DNA of 36,632 bases, from NCBI GenBank assembly GCA_934190685.1, contig CAKPTK010000005.1:1-36632 (forward strand). Reading direction: 5' to 3'. The notes under the pieces are model-generated. The model did no database searches. It worked only from the letters and a program-made list of their open reading frames with translations, and was not told the origin of the DNA. Positions 1-9,310 of this stretch are shown here, piece after piece. A program made the translations under genes and the position numbers. The DNA is from an uncultured Prevotella sp. (GTDB lineage: Bacteria; Bacteroidota; Bacteroidia; Bacteroidales; Bacteroidaceae). Positions within the stretch are counted from its first letter, which is position 1. Each line of letters opens with the position of its first letter.

Positions 1-976
1 CATTTTCAAACCAACTGAGAAGCTCTAAGGGCGAAAGATTGATATTTTTGTCACACCACTTATGATAGTAGCCTACGCTATATACATCAAGATCATGTTC
101 CTTGGCATATGCGCAGATTGCATCAATGGTTTCCTTGTCATGGTCGGTGATAATCTTGATGTACTTCTCGGCGTCCTCATCACTCACATTGAGCCAGAAC
201 TGATAGAATGCATAAGGTGTGGTGCGGTTGCGGTCGAGCCAGATGTTACCGCTCTCCGTCTTGCCAAACTTCTTGCCATCGGCCTTGGTGATGAGCGGAC
301 AGGTGAGACAGAATGCCTCAGCCTCGTTGCCCAACGTACGGCGGATAAGCTCTGTACCGGTGGTCATATTGCCCCACTGGTCATTGCCTCCCAACTGAAG
401 GCGCACGCCATAGTGCTGATATTGATAGAGGAAGTCGTAGCCTTGGAGCAGCTGATAGGTGAACTCGGTGAACGAAAGCCCGTCGCGGGCCTCACCGTTC
501 AGACGCTTCTGCACGCTGTCCTTAGCCATCATATAGTTAACAGTGATGTGCTTGCCCACCTCGCGGGCAAAATCGAGGAATGTGAAATCCTTCATCCAGT
601 CATAGTTGTTGACCAGCTCTGCCTTGTTAGGTTCAGTGCCATCGAAATCGAGGAATTTGGATACCTGTTTCTTGATGGCCTCCTGATTGTGGTAAAGAGT
701 GTCGGAATCAAGCAGGTTGCGCTCCTGGCTCTTGCCTGAAGGGTCACCAATCATACCTGTCGCACCGCCCACGAGCAAATAAGGCTTGTGGCCGCAACGC
801 TGCAAATGACGCAGCATCATGATGCCGCAGAGGTGACCAATATGAAGAGAGTCTGCTGTCGGATCTGTGCCGAGATAGGCAGACACCATGTGGGTGTTGA
901 GGTATTCCTCTGTACCTGGCATCATTTGTGCCAGCATACCACGCCATTTCAATTCTTCAACAAAATTTTTTGCCAT
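1..976 (-). CDS. tyrS: Tyrosyl-tRNA synthetase, partial (3' end beyond window)
   Basis: Charges tRNA-Tyr with tyrosine in the cytoplasm. The first 325 codons are present from ATG at 976. Class I signatures are clear: the HIGH box in SLHIGHLCG near residue 46, [12 protein letters not shown], the tyrosine/ATP-pocket stretch [18 protein letters not shown], and a KMSKS equivalent (KFGKTESGN). It lies 58 bases downstream of yidD and is probably the last gene of the minus-strand block. Oddity: after about residue 278 (below position 145) the sequence no longer resembles the family. The expected segment, which usually carries a LAxEVT..VH motif, is replaced by an in-frame stretch containing [13 protein letters not shown] that I do not recognise. 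No other frame restores the expected sequence. The catalytic part is certain; whether the gene is intact is not. Confidence 0.93.
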   Translation of the reverse strand, partial: MAKNFVEELKWRGMLAQMMPGTEEYLNTHMVSAYLGTDPTADSLHIGHLCGIMMLRHLQRCGHKPYLLVGGATGMIGDPSGKSQERNLLDSDTLYHNQEAIKKQVSKFLDFDGTEPNKAELVNNYDWMKDFTFLDFAREVGKHITVNYMMAKDSVQKRLNGEARDGLSFTEFTYQLLQGYDFLYQYQHYGVRLQLGGNDQWGNMTTGTELIRRTLGNEAEAFCLTCPLITKADGKKFGKTESGNIWLDRNRTTPYAFYQFWLNVSDEDAEKYIKIITDHDKETIDAICAYAKEHDLDVYSVGYYHKWCDKNINLSPLELLSWFEN

Positions 977-1034
977 AGAATGTGATTGTTTTATTTATAT
1001 TCAAGTTGATGGGACCCGAAACATTATCGGAAAC

Positions 1035-1304
1035 TTACGGCACGGGGTCATAACCCGAACCACCCCATGGATTACATCTCAGTATTCGCCAGACAGCCAA
1101 CAATAGCCCCTTGACAGGACCATACTTGACTAACGCCTGGCGGGCGTATTCGGAACAGGTGGGCGTGAAACGGCAGGAAGGGGGTGTGTAAGGAGTGATA
1201 AAACGCTGATAGAACAGAATGGGCAAAAGCAACATCCAAGTGAGGGCTTTTGAGACGAACTTGCCTGCCTGTCGCAACCAGCTCACGCTTCCATGACGTG
1301 GCAT
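1035..1304 (-). CDS. yidD: Membrane protein insertion efficiency factor YidD
   Basis: Small (89 aa) inner-membrane-associated protein thought to assist YidC-dependent insertion of membrane proteins. The family signature is complete: a hydrophobic N-terminal part ([14 protein letters not shown]), then the cysteine motif [12 protein letters not shown] near residues 43-54, and the C-terminal [17 protein letters not shown]. Length is normal for the family. Its start overlaps the 3' end of rnpA by 22 bases, the usual tight arrangement, so translation is probably coupled. I kept the first ATG because upstream sequence is already rnpA. Confidence 0.95.
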   Translation of the reverse strand: MPRHGSVSWLRQAGKFVSKALTWMLLLPILFYQRFITPYTPPSCRFTPTCSEYARQALVKYGPVKGLLLAVWRILRCNPWGGSGYDPVP

Positions 1305-1693
1305 ATCTTCTCTCCTATCCTTTCCAACAAGTTTTTCACACGCTGTTCCACCTCAGCCGAGTCGTGCAAATCGTTGTCAAGCCAGATGAACGCTATGACA
1401 ACCGCCTTGCCTTCATCCATCTTTTTCAATGGGAGCATCTGCTTGTTGTGACGATAAGCTTCGCGAAGCTGTCGCTTGACCCGATTGCGCTTCACGGCGC
1501 GTTTAAAATGACGTTTCGACACACTCACCATCACTTGCGCCTGCGAATCGTCGGCCTTGCGGTCGGTCAGCATATAAACCGCCCTGACGGGAAATGCAGA
1601 CATTGACTTGCTGCCGCCCCCGCCAAAGAGCGTGTTGATCAGCCCGAAGCTGTGAAGACGCTCCTGTTTGCACAGAGTGTGTCGTTCTGTCAT
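1283..1693 (-). CDS. rnpA: Ribonuclease P protein component
   Basis: Protein subunit of RNase P; it binds the catalytic RNA and helps remove the 5' leader from tRNA precursors. The 136-aa product has the diagnostic basic RNR motif ([18 protein letters not shown], about residues 68-85), preceded by an FPVRAVYML strand and an [16 protein letters not shown] stretch. It sits 18 bases after hemD and overlaps yidD, the common rnpA-yidD pairing. Bacteroidota members often carry an N-terminal extension with a GGGGS-like segment, as seen here near residues 25-28. Confidence 0.96.
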   Translation of the reverse strand: MTERHTLCKQERLHSFGLINTLFGGGGSKSMSAFPVRAVYMLTDRKADDSQAQVMVSVSKRHFKRAVKRNRVKRQLREAYRHNKQMLPLKKMDEGKAVVIAFIWLDNDLHDSAEVEQRVKNLLERIGEKICHVMEA

Positions 1694-1711
1694 AGAATCG
1701 TTGTTTGGGAA

Positions 1712-2458
1712 TTATTCTTCATTTTGAAGATAGGCCTTCAAGGCTCCTGTCATCGAAGGATATTCTTTGGTGGGCGCCTTCAAGTCGAGACGAAAGCCCT
1801 CCTCCTCCACGGTCTTGGCTGTAGCAGGACCGAAAGCGGCGATGCGCAAATCGCCCTGCTTCAGGTCGGGGAAGTTTTTAGATAACGCACGCACACCTGT
1901 AGGACTGAAGAAGATCATCATGTCGTAGTCGAAATTCTTACGTTCTTCGTCGGTGAAGTCGTTGGTCACCGTACGATACATCACGCACTCCGTATGATTG
2001 AGTTTGTTGGCATCAAGCAGGTTCTTCACACTGTCATCGTGAACGTCGCTCAATGGGACGAGATATTTCTCCGACTTGTGTTTAGCCATAATCGGCACCA
2101 AGTCGGCAATCTTTCCTGTAGCGCCAAAGAACACCTTGCGCTTGCGATATTGCACATATTTCTGGATATAAAGTGCAATAGTCTCTGTCACGCAGAAGTA
2201 TTTCATTTCCTCCGAGATGTTCAGTCTTAATTCTTTCGCAAGTTTGAAGAAGTTGTCAATCGCATGTCGTGAAGTGAAGACCACGGCGGTATGACTGAGG
2301 ATGCTCACTTTCTGCTGTCTGAATTCCATAGAAGTCAAACCTTCCACCTTGACGAATGGTCTGAATACAATTTCCACTCCGAACTCCTTCTGAATGTCAT
2401 AATAGGGAGATTTATCACTGGCCGGTTTAGGCTGTGATACCAGAATCTTCTTAATCAT
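1712..2458 (-). CDS. hemD: Uroporphyrinogen-III synthase family protein
   Basis: A 248-aa cytoplasmic protein with the two-lobed HemD fold. Visible family features are the N-terminal ILVSQPKP, VVFTSRHAIDNFF near residue 60, and the C-terminal-lobe pattern MMIFFSPTGVRAL...AAFGPATAKTVEEEGF at about residues 180-220. HemD cyclises hydroxymethylbilane to uroporphyrinogen III in haem/sirohaem synthesis. No other haem gene is nearby; in Bacteroidales this gene commonly sits beside rnpA and a DUF4271 gene, as here. The start codon lies 7 bases after the DUF4271 stop, so the two are almost certainly co-transcribed. The family call is good; catalytic activity is inferred. Confidence 0.85.
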   Translation of the reverse strand: MIKKILVSQPKPASDKSPYYDIQKEFGVEIVFRPFVKVEGLTSMEFRQQKVSILSHTAVVFTSRHAIDNFFKLAKELRLNISEEMKYFCVTETIALYIQKYVQYRKRKVFFGATGKIADLVPIMAKHKSEKYLVPLSDVHDDSVKNLLDANKLNHTECVMYRTVTNDFTDEERKNFDYDMMIFFSPTGVRALSKNFPDLKQGDLRIAAFGPATAKTVEEEGFRLDLKAPTKEYPSMTGALKAYLQNEE

Positions 2459-2465
2459 CGATGTC

Positions 2466-3482
2466 CTAAAAATTTATTTTCAAATTGTTTCCAATTAGCG
2501 TCAATACGCCCACCAATGAGAGTAAAGGCACTATTTCAAGCGCACAAAAGTACAAAATTATTTGCAGAATATTGCCTAAACCTCGGAAAAAGATGATAGA
2601 CAGCTTGTAAAAGGTCAACAATTTGAACAAAACAACAAGGACAAACACACAACTAATGGCATTTTCGATGGACAAATTGAAATAGGCAAGCAACAGTACA
2701 ACAGGGAAGAGTGCCACTCCCTCGAGTGAATTGATGAAGAGATAAGAACGCACCCATTGTCCGCTTTTTTTCCTATCAAAGAACGTCCAATTGACCACAC
2801 TATAGAGTAAGGTCTTGCACAGTGAATAAGCCACCACCACACCAAAGAATATGCCTATCAAATAATAGGGCGAAGGCAACAGATAGGTGGAGGAAATGAA
2901 ATTGTTGGCATAGAAATAGGCAAGAATGGCAAAGAGCAGACAAGTCTGCAGGGTGAGGATAAGTTGAAAACGAATCTCACTCGAGGTCTCTGTCATCATG
3001 TCGCTGCTGCGCGGCACATAGAAGAAATGTTTCGTCTGCCGGAGCAGGAACGACTTCGACTTGGCAAAGGAGACCAACGACAACAGGAAACAAAGCACCA
3101 AAAGACTGGTGATTGAGTTGTCACCACTCAATGTATAGGGCACAGGGTCGCCCGCCACTCCGGGACGCGACGCACCTTGCTCGGGATGGTAATAGGGGTT
3201 GTCCACGAAGGGACTCTCCTGACTATAGCGCATCTTGGACAAGCTCACCTTGTCAACGCACTTCAGTCCAAAAGTGGTGAGTGTGTCGACGCGAGTGTTG
3301 TAATTCACATGTTCGGGTTGGAAATTAGCTTGGATGATGGAATCCTGCTGCTCGGGAGTGGCATCCTTCGGCAACCATTTCAGCACCTCATAGGGATGCT
3401 TCGGCTTGCCATGGTGTACTTCCTTGGCGGCTTCCTGTTCTTCTAATATCTCTGCCGACGATATGGAATCTGTCTGCAACAT
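2466..3482 (-). CDS. DUF4271 integral membrane protein
   Basis: A 338-aa protein with a long polar N-terminal part (about residues 1-125, rich in acidic residues and prolines) followed by about six hydrophobic segments, for example SLLVLCFLLSLVSF, LILTLQTCLLFAILAYFYA, IGIFFGVVVAYSLC, LEGVALFPVVLLLAYF, VFVLVVLFKLLTFYKL and IILYFCALEIVPLLSLVGVL. The pattern and its position next to hemD match the DUF4271 family of Bacteroidota. No function is known and I see no catalytic motif. It may be a membrane scaffold or envelope protein. It is transcribed with hemD 7 bases downstream. Confidence 0.82.
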   Translation of the reverse strand: MLQTDSISSAEILEEQEAAKEVHHGKPKHPYEVLKWLPKDATPEQQDSIIQANFQPEHVNYNTRVDTLTTFGLKCVDKVSLSKMRYSQESPFVDNPYYHPEQGASRPGVAGDPVPYTLSGDNSITSLLVLCFLLSLVSFAKSKSFLLRQTKHFFYVPRSSDMMTETSSEIRFQLILTLQTCLLFAILAYFYANNFISSTYLLPSPYYLIGIFFGVVVAYSLCKTLLYSVVNWTFFDRKKSGQWVRSYLFINSLEGVALFPVVLLLAYFNLSIENAISCVFVLVVLFKLLTFYKLSIIFFRGLGNILQIILYFCALEIVPLLSLVGVLTLIGNNLKINF

Positions 3483-3525
3483 GTCGTTATTCCCTTTAAT
3501 TCTAATGATAGCATGAAGACACCAT

Positions 3526-3561
3526 TAGGAATTGCAGCCCTCCTGTAGACAGCAATTCCTA
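3526..3561 (-). terminator. Hairpin between metK and DUF4271 gene
   Basis: A perfect 10-base inverted repeat, TAGGAATTGC (3526-3535) with GCAATTCCTA (3552-3561), encloses a 16-base loop in the 121-base gap between metK and the next minus-strand gene. No T run follows on the minus strand, so it is at best a weak or partial terminator; an attenuator or mRNA-stability element is equally possible. Confidence 0.4.
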
Positions 3562-3603
3562 TTGATGCGGTATGCGCCCTGCCCTTAGGGCAAGATAATG
3601 GTT

Positions 3604-4863
3604 TTATTTGAAAAACTCTTTCTTGATGTCGTCCACACGGTCAAGTTTCTCCCAAGTGAAGAGTTCCACTTGCATTGTCTTGGTGGGATGATAGTGGCTG
3701 GTGAAAGTCTTGGTGACAACTTCATTCTTGCGGCCCATGTGTCCGTAGGCGGCAGTCTCAAGATACATTGGTTGACGCAGTTTCAACTTGCGCTCAATGG
3801 CTTTTGGACGGAGGTCGAACATCTCATTGATTTTCTTGGCTATCTCACCGTCGCTCATCTTCACATGGCTACGACCATAGGTATTCACATAGATGCTGAC
3901 AGGTTTGGCCACACCGATGGCGTAGCTGATTTGGACAAGCATCTCGTCTGCCACACCGGCTGCAACCATGTTTTTGGCGATGTAGCGGGCGGCGTAGGCA
4001 GCCGAACGGTCCACCTTGCTGGAATCCTTGCCGGAGAAAGCACCACCACCATGGGCACCCTTTCCGCCATAGGTATCGACAATAATCTTGCGGCCCGTAA
4101 GGCCGGTGTCGCCGTGAGGACCACCAATCACGAACTTGCCTGTAGGATTGACGAAATATTTGATACCATCGTTGAAGAGGTCGAGTACTTTTCGGTTGTG
4201 TATCTGGGCCTTCACTCGGGGCATGAGGATGTTCACGACATCGTCCTCGATGCGGGCAAGCATGCTTTCGTCATCGGGACCAAAGTCATCGTGCTGTGTA
4301 GACACCACGATGGTGTCGATGCGCTCGGGGATGCCGGCATCGCTATATTGGATAGTCACCTGACTTTTGGAATCGGGGCGCAGATAAGTCATCTGCTTGC
4401 CCTCACGGCGTATATCGGCGAGGGTGCGCACAATGAGCTGTGCCAAGTCGAGTGAGACAGGCATATAGTTCTCTGTCTCGTTGGTGGCATAGCCGAACAT
4501 CATGCCTTGGTCTCCAGCGCCTTGATTGTCGTCACGGCCATTGTCGACACCACGGTTGATGTCGGCACTCTGCTCATGGATGGCAGTCATGATGCCACAG
4601 GAATCACCGTCAAATTGATACTCTGATTTAGTGTAGCCTATCTTCTTAATGGTTTTGCGGGCGATGGTCTGCAAGTCGATATACGCGTTGGAACGTACTT
4701 CTCCCATAATTACCACCTGTCCCGTGGTGCAAAAAGTTTCGATAGCGCAGCGTGCATTCTCGTCGTAAGCAAGAAACTGGTCGAGAAGCGCGTCTGATAT
4801 CTGATCGGACACTTTATCTGGATGTCCCTCAGATACGGATTCGGAAGAAAATAAGTAAGACAT
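3604..4863 (-). CDS. metK: S-adenosylmethionine synthetase
   Basis: Makes S-adenosylmethionine from methionine and ATP in the cytoplasm; a core enzyme for methylation. The 419-aa product has the N-terminal [19 protein letters not shown] (ATP/metal-binding His and Asp), [14 protein letters not shown] near residue 118, and the P-loop-like [39 protein letters not shown] segment near residues 247-292. Length fits the slightly longer Bacteroidales form. Start at 4863 is supported by a well-placed promoter (4891-4921). It is the first gene of the minus-strand housekeeping block. Confidence 0.98.
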   Translation of the reverse strand: MSYLFSSESVSEGHPDKVSDQISDALLDQFLAYDENARCAIETFCTTGQVVIMGEVRSNAYIDLQTIARKTIKKIGYTKSEYQFDGDSCGIMTAIHEQSADINRGVDNGRDDNQGAGDQGMMFGYATNETENYMPVSLDLAQLIVRTLADIRREGKQMTYLRPDSKSQVTIQYSDAGIPERIDTIVVSTQHDDFGPDDESMLARIEDDVVNILMPRVKAQIHNRKVLDLFNDGIKYFVNPTGKFVIGGPHGDTGLTGRKIIVDTYGGKGAHGGGAFSGKDSSKVDRSAAYAARYIAKNMVAAGVADEMLVQISYAIGVAKPVSIYVNTYGRSHVKMSDGEIAKKINEMFDLRPKAIERKLKLRQPMYLETAAYGHMGRKNEVVTKTFTSHYHPTKTMQVELFTWEKLDRVDDIKKEFFK

Positions 4864-4890
4864 ATTTTATTATTTATATATTGTGACGTG

Positions 4891-4921
4891 CAAAGGTAGT
4901 GCAAATCGAAGACAATACAAA
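4891..4921 (-). promoter_or_regulatory. Bacteroidota-type promoter of metK
   Basis: On the minus strand TTTG (4918-4921) and TACCTTTG (4891-4898) are separated by 19 bases, matching the -33 TTTG / -7 TAnnTTTG promoter of the Bacteroidota primary sigma factor. The -7 box lies 27 bases before the metK ATG. Confidence 0.72.
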
Positions 4922-4989
4922 ATAAAAGACAACTTGTTTGACTTTTTATTTTTATTGTTGAGATGCAGCCTAAATTAAAAGAAAAATGA

Positions 4990-5025
4990 GTTCGGGGTGT
5001 CGGCACAAAAGCTGACACCCCGAAC
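4990..5025 (-). terminator. Rho-independent terminator of the M16 peptidase gene
   Basis: A 15-base stem (4990-5004 with 5011-5025, a single G-T pair) closes a 6-base loop. On the minus strand it is followed by TCATTTTTCTTTTAATTT. It lies 24 bases after the M16 stop codon, between that gene and the metK promoter. Confidence 0.87.
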
Positions 5026-5049
5026 CTATATGTTTATCGTTCTATTGTC

Positions 5050-7860
5050 TTACTTCTCTGGAGCAAGCACTACTTCTACATGATTGCCTGCAGCAAGAAG
5101 TTTCTTCAGGTATGCGGCAATCTTGGCAGGCGTGATGCCTTCAACAACCTTCTTGTAGTTGGTGTAGGAATCCACACCATATTCATCATAGTTGTTGATG
5201 ACGCCCATCCAGTAGTTATTGGTCTTCACTGCCATGTCGATAGACTTGAGCATGTTGGCCTTGATCTTTGCCACCTTATCAGGATCCACCTTCACCGTGT
5301 TGTCCTTCACGATGCTCTTAAGCAGACCGACCGCCTGTTCACGCTTGTTGGGATCCATCGGACAGTAGCTCTGCAAGGTAGCGATAAATTCCTTGCCATT
5401 GCGAGAGAGACTTCCGTTGGCGCTGACAGAGTAAGCAGCGCTGGCTTCCTCACGGATTTGCTTGAGATATTCCATCGATAGCACGTCGCCAGCCACACCA
5501 GCAAGTACAGCATTCTCAAGAGAGTATGGCATCTTGGCTGTCCACATCTCCAAAGCAATGCACTTTGGAGTCTCCATTTTGCGAGTGAAGTGGTTCGCCA
5601 CCTCGCCCTTCACATACATATCCATCTGCTTGTAAGTTTTGGCTTTCTTAGAATCACCAGGCAGAGAAGCTATATACTGCTCGATGAGCGGACGGAGCTT
5701 AGCCTCGTCGAAATTGCCGAGGAAGGTGAAGGTAAACGCCCCTGCGTTGGAAAGCATCTGACGGCCAATCTCAAGCATACGGTCATAGTTTATAACGTCG
5801 AGATCCTTGATGTCAGACGGAGCGAAACGTTTCTGGTGACCACTGATGGTGACGCTCACGCTATCGCCGAACACGCTCTCAGGAGCAAGATCCTTGTTCT
5901 TAAGCTTCATCTTGAGCGACGCAATCATCGTATTATAAGAGGTGGTGTCCTTCTTGATGTTGGTGAAATAGAGATAAAGCAACTGCATCATGGTCTCCAA
6001 ATCCTTTGGTGTGGAACTTCCGCTCACGGACTGTGAGTAGAGATTTGCGCCGAACGACACGCCACACTGTTTGCCGGCGAGAGCCTTGGAAAGTTCGTTG
6101 TTGTCGAAGTTGCCCAAGCCACTCACCTCGATGGCTCCATCCATATATTTCAAATTCTTGAAGTCCTTCTCGCCATAGAGGCTCTTGCCGCCCTTGGCAC
6201 GTCCATTCATCACGACAGCGTCTGCCTTGAAATCGGTGTGCTTCAGCAACACACGAGCGCCATTGGAGAGAGTAAGCTCCTTGTAGCCGAACTTTTTGTT
6301 CTCTTTCTCGCTGACAATCTTGCCCTTCTTGGGAAGTACAGGAATCAGCGGTTCATTCTTCACATTGTCCACATAAGGCTCCACCTTCTCGGCACGAGCC
6401 TTCTTCACGGTCTCAGCCATCTGCTGTTCTGTAGGATAGGTCTTGCCATCCTTCTCCTGGGCATTGATGCTGACAACGAGATTGGTGTCCGACTCAGAAA
6501 CGAGATTCTGCATATAGCGGTTGAGCACATTCACGTTAACCATCGGAGCGATGCGCTTCATGATGGCATATTGATCCTCAACAGACGGGATAGGCTCGTT
6601 GGAGAGATAGTTGTCGCGATAGTCATCTCCATAGGAAGAGTTGGAAATCTTGTTGCGCTCGTTATACATCTTGTCAAGGCTTGACATATAGTTGGCCTTG
6701 GCACGGTCAAACTCACTGGCGTTGAATCCATACTGACGGGCACGGTTCAACTCGCGGATACCGGTGGCGAGCACATCCAATTCCTTGCCGTCCTTAGCCA
6801 CGGCATTGAAAGAGAATGCGTCCTTGGTCTTGGAGATGACATAGTTGCCATAACCGACGCTCGCACCCATAAACGGACAGTCTGCCTTCTGGGTCATTTC
6901 GCCGAGACGCTCGTTCATCATCATGCATATGAGGGTCTTGGCATAGCCATCGAGCATATACATATAGCTGTCCTTCAAGGAGTCCGGGGTAACATCATGC
7001 TTCATATAGATGCTCACCTGACTATATGGCTGTTCCTTGTCCTTGTCGAAGATGTAGATGGCCTCGTTGTTGTCCGGCACAGGCTCGTCAATCACCTTGG
7101 CGGCATTAGCAGGAACCGTCACCCCACTCCACAATTTCTTGATGAGTGCCTCAGTGTGATCCACATCGATGTCCCCCACCACGATGATAGCCTGGTTGTC
7201 AGGACGATACCATTTCTGATAGTAATCACGAAGGAACTTCGGCTTGAAGTTGTCGATGATGCTCATCAGACCAATAGGCATACGGTAGGCATACTTGGAA
7301 CCGGGATAGTATTTGGGCAGGTCTCGCTCCATCATACGCATTCCCGGTGTAGACCGCATCTGCCATTCCTGATGAATCACACCGCGCTCCTTGTCTATCT
7401 CTTCTGGATCAAGTGTCAGACCGTTTGACCAGTCTTTCAAAATAAGCATACAAGAGTCAAGACTTGACTGACGCTTAGTAGGAACATTGCATACACGATA
7501 GACAGTCTGGTCTATGCTTGTATAGGCATTGAGGTCGCTACCAAACTCGACACCGAGAGAACGTGTGTATTCAATGAGGTTGTTGTCCTTGAAGTGTTCA
7601 GAACCATTGAACGCCATATGTTCAAGGAAGTGGGCCAAACCACGTTGGTCGTCGTTCTCGTTGATAGAACCCACACGTTGCGCGATGTAGAAGTTGGCAA
7701 CATGTTCCGGCCAGTTGTTGTGGCGGATGTAGTAAGTCAACCCGTTGGGCAATTTGCCAATCCGAACAGCTTTGTCCACAGGAATCTTAGGCATCTGCTG
7801 TGCCTGAGCCAATGCTGTCGCAAATACGGCGACAAGCATCAGAATTTTTCTAAGTTTCAT
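5050..7860 (-). CDS. Secreted M16 family zinc metallopeptidase (pitrilysin/insulinase type)
   Basis: A 936-aa zinc peptidase with a cleavable signal peptide ending near ALAQAQQ. The inverted zinc motif HFLEH is at residues 77-81, and the distal ligand glutamate in DKERGVIHQEW is near residue 158, the expected 76-77 residues later. This gives an active N-terminal M16 half, followed by M16_C domains and a second, inactive M16-like half after about residue 500 (GYKELTLSNGARVLLKHTD). The architecture is that of the large single-chain M16 proteins common in Bacteroidota envelopes, which degrade peptides in the periplasm. It is monocistronic, with a terminator directly downstream and a promoter upstream. 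The substrate is unknown. Confidence 0.94.
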   Translation of the reverse strand: MKLRKILMLVAVFATALAQAQQMPKIPVDKAVRIGKLPNGLTYYIRHNNWPEHVANFYIAQRVGSINENDDQRGLAHFLEHMAFNGSEHFKDNNLIEYTRSLGVEFGSDLNAYTSIDQTVYRVCNVPTKRQSSLDSCMLILKDWSNGLTLDPEEIDKERGVIHQEWQMRSTPGMRMMERDLPKYYPGSKYAYRMPIGLMSIIDNFKPKFLRDYYQKWYRPDNQAIIVVGDIDVDHTEALIKKLWSGVTVPANAAKVIDEPVPDNNEAIYIFDKDKEQPYSQVSIYMKHDVTPDSLKDSYMYMLDGYAKTLICMMMNERLGEMTQKADCPFMGASVGYGNYVISKTKDAFSFNAVAKDGKELDVLATGIRELNRARQYGFNASEFDRAKANYMSSLDKMYNERNKISNSSYGDDYRDNYLSNEPIPSVEDQYAIMKRIAPMVNVNVLNRYMQNLVSESDTNLVVSINAQEKDGKTYPTEQQMAETVKKARAEKVEPYVDNVKNEPLIPVLPKKGKIVSEKENKKFGYKELTLSNGARVLLKHTDFKADAVVMNGRAKGGKSLYGEKDFKNLKYMDGAIEVSGLGNFDNNELSKALAGKQCGVSFGANLYSQSVSGSSTPKDLETMMQLLYLYFTNIKKDTTSYNTMIASLKMKLKNKDLAPESVFGDSVSVTISGHQKRFAPSDIKDLDVINYDRMLEIGRQMLSNAGAFTFTFLGNFDEAKLRPLIEQYIASLPGDSKKAKTYKQMDMYVKGEVANHFTRKMETPKCIALEMWTAKMPYSLENAVLAGVAGDVLSMEYLKQIREEASAAYSVSANGSLSRNGKEFIATLQSYCPMDPNKREQAVGLLKSIVKDNTVKVDPDKVAKIKANMLKSIDMAVKTNNYWMGVINNYDEYGVDSYTNYKKVVEGITPAKIAAYLKKLLAAGNHVEVVLAPEK

Positions 7861-7893
7861 TCTCTGTAACGATTATTATAATTATAATTGGCG

Positions 7894-7924
7894 CAAAGTT
7901 AGTACTAAAAAACGGTCGCAACAA
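7894..7924 (-). promoter_or_regulatory. Probable promoter of the M16 gene
   Basis: On the minus strand TAACTTTG (7894-7901) matches the -7 TAnnTTTG box, and a TTGTTG element (7919-7924) lies 17 bases upstream in place of a canonical TTTG. The box is 33 bases before the ATG. The rest of 7925-8154 is AT-rich. Confidence 0.55.
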
Positions 7925-7971
7925 CAATCGCCCCTATTTTTTAATAAAAATAAGATTTTGGCAATAGCTAT

Positions 7972-8060
7972 TTTGCATTTCGGCAACTTTTATGTACTTT
8001 TACAACGGAATTAGTGACAATCGTTCTATTTTAATTGTTGTTGCCCAACATATAGATTTG
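7972..8060 (+). promoter_or_regulatory. Candidate promoter(s) for the sigma/macro-domain gene
   Basis: TTTG (7972-7975), a 19-base spacer and TACTTTTA (7995-8002) match the Bacteroidota promoter at all but the last -7 base. A second, exact -7 box TAGATTTG lies at 8053-8060 but has no good -33 element. The 5' leader would be about 85-145 bases. The 294-base gap 7861-8154 shows nothing else beyond the divergent M16 promoter. Confidence 0.4.
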
Positions 8061-8154
8061 AATTTATCTTGAAAAAAGATAGAGACAACTTAATTTTCAT
8101 CTTCTGATTTCTTTTAAGTAAAGAAGTGAAGGGACAAAATAACGTTATACATAT

Positions 8155-9306
8155 ATGGAAAAAGAAAGGAATCTAATAGATGTTGCATGTTCTACCACGA
8201 AACATGAACTATCGCAGTTGTCCGATGGCGAAATACTACAAGGGTTCAAGGAGGCCAATGCCAAGATTGTCCAAGAGTATTTCTACGGCTATTGCCGAGT
8301 GGCCTATTGCATCTACGACAAGCGGTACGAACTGCGCAGCAAGCCCGGCATGGACTTCTTTTCGCTCGCTCATGAATATTACCTCTATCTCTGCGAACAC
8401 GACTTCAAGCCTTTGGAAGACAGAAAGCCCAGCATGTCGCTCAAGACCTGGATGGTGAATGGATTCCGTTTCTTGCTGTTGGACAAATTGAAGGGTGTGG
8501 CAAAAGAACATCGTTTCGAGAGTTTTGAAGCAAGACAGGAAAGCAGGAAGATGAAGTTTGACGTAACAGACAGTCAGTTTGAGCAAGAGCTTTATCACAC
8601 GATAGAGGACATCGGCAATATCTATTATGGTCGTGACAGCAAAAACGCCATCATCCTCAAAATGCTCTACATTGAGGGATTCAAAGGTAAGGATGTTGCC
8701 ATGCAGTTGGGCATGACTGCCTCAGCCGTCACCCAGAGATGCCAGAAGATGATGCACGATGTGGTGATACCGTATTTCAAGAAATACTTCAATGCTTCGG
8801 AATACGAGACATTCATGTCAACTTGCGAAGACACCTGCCCGACATCCGCTTCGGACATGATGGCATGCAGTGTTGATGAAGGAAAAGACCTTTTAATAAA
8901 TAGTAATATAGAAGATATGAAAACAGGAAGAATAACTCCTCCATGGATAGAACACCTGAAGGAGAATGAGATTTTTGTATTTGGCAGCAACTTGGCAGGC
9001 ATGCACGGTGGCGGCGCAGCCCGCATAGCCCGCCTCCACTTCGGAGCTGTCATGGGAATGGGCGTAGGCCTGCAAGGCCAAAGCTATGCCATTCCCACGA
9101 TGCAGGGAGGAGCGGAGACGATTCAACCATATGTGGATGAATTCATAGCCTTTGCCAAGCAAACCCCCGACAAGCAATTCCTTGTCACCCCGATAGGTTG
9201 CGGCATAGCCGGTTTCGAACCTGAAGACATCGCACCATTGTTTGAAGAGGCAAAAGATGTCAAGAACATCAGTTTGCCGGAAAGTTTCTGGGAGGTAATA
9301 GAATAA
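8155..9306 (+). CDS. Sigma-70-like protein fused to a macro-like (phage A1S_2505-type) domain
   Basis: A 383-aa, two-part protein. Residues 1 to about 215 resemble a sigma-70 factor: a region-2-like helix block (FFSLAHEYYLYLCEHDFK, then LKTWMVNGFRFLLLDKLKG) and a region-4-like helix-turn-helix near residues 165-195 (LKMLYIEGFKGKDVAMQLG, SAVTQRCQKMM). Residues 255-383 form a separate domain with NEIFVFGSNLAGMHGGGAAR, GQGQSYAIPT-like GLQGQSYAIPT and LVTPIGCGIAGFEPEDIAPLF. That pattern belongs to phage-associated proteins related to macro (ADP-ribose-binding) domains. The join (about residues 240-254) is AT-rich and looks like a former intergenic region, and an in-frame ATG at 8917 could start the second domain alone. 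An ADP-ribosylglycohydrolase follows 4 bases later, which supports an ADP-ribose-related role. Domain calls are by motif only. Confidence 0.78.
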   Translation: MEKERNLIDVACSTTKHELSQLSDGEILQGFKEANAKIVQEYFYGYCRVAYCIYDKRYELRSKPGMDFFSLAHEYYLYLCEHDFKPLEDRKPSMSLKTWMVNGFRFLLLDKLKGVAKEHRFESFEARQESRKMKFDVTDSQFEQELYHTIEDIGNIYYGRDSKNAIILKMLYIEGFKGKDVAMQLGMTASAVTQRCQKMMHDVVIPYFKKYFNASEYETFMSTCEDTCPTSASDMMACSVDEGKDLLINSNIEDMKTGRITPPWIEHLKENEIFVFGSNLAGMHGGGAARIARLHFGAVMGMGVGLQGQSYAIPTMQGGAETIQPYVDEFIAFAKQTPDKQFLVTPIGCGIAGFEPEDIAPLFEEAKDVKNISLPESFWEVIE

Positions 9307-9310
9307 AACT

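Noticed and set aside
62..739. 225-codon plus-strand frame
   Set aside because: It is antisense to tyrS, whose protein is clearly recognisable; the frame's protein has no family pattern.
3598..4455. 285-codon plus-strand frame
   Set aside because: Antisense shadow of metK; no recognisable protein.
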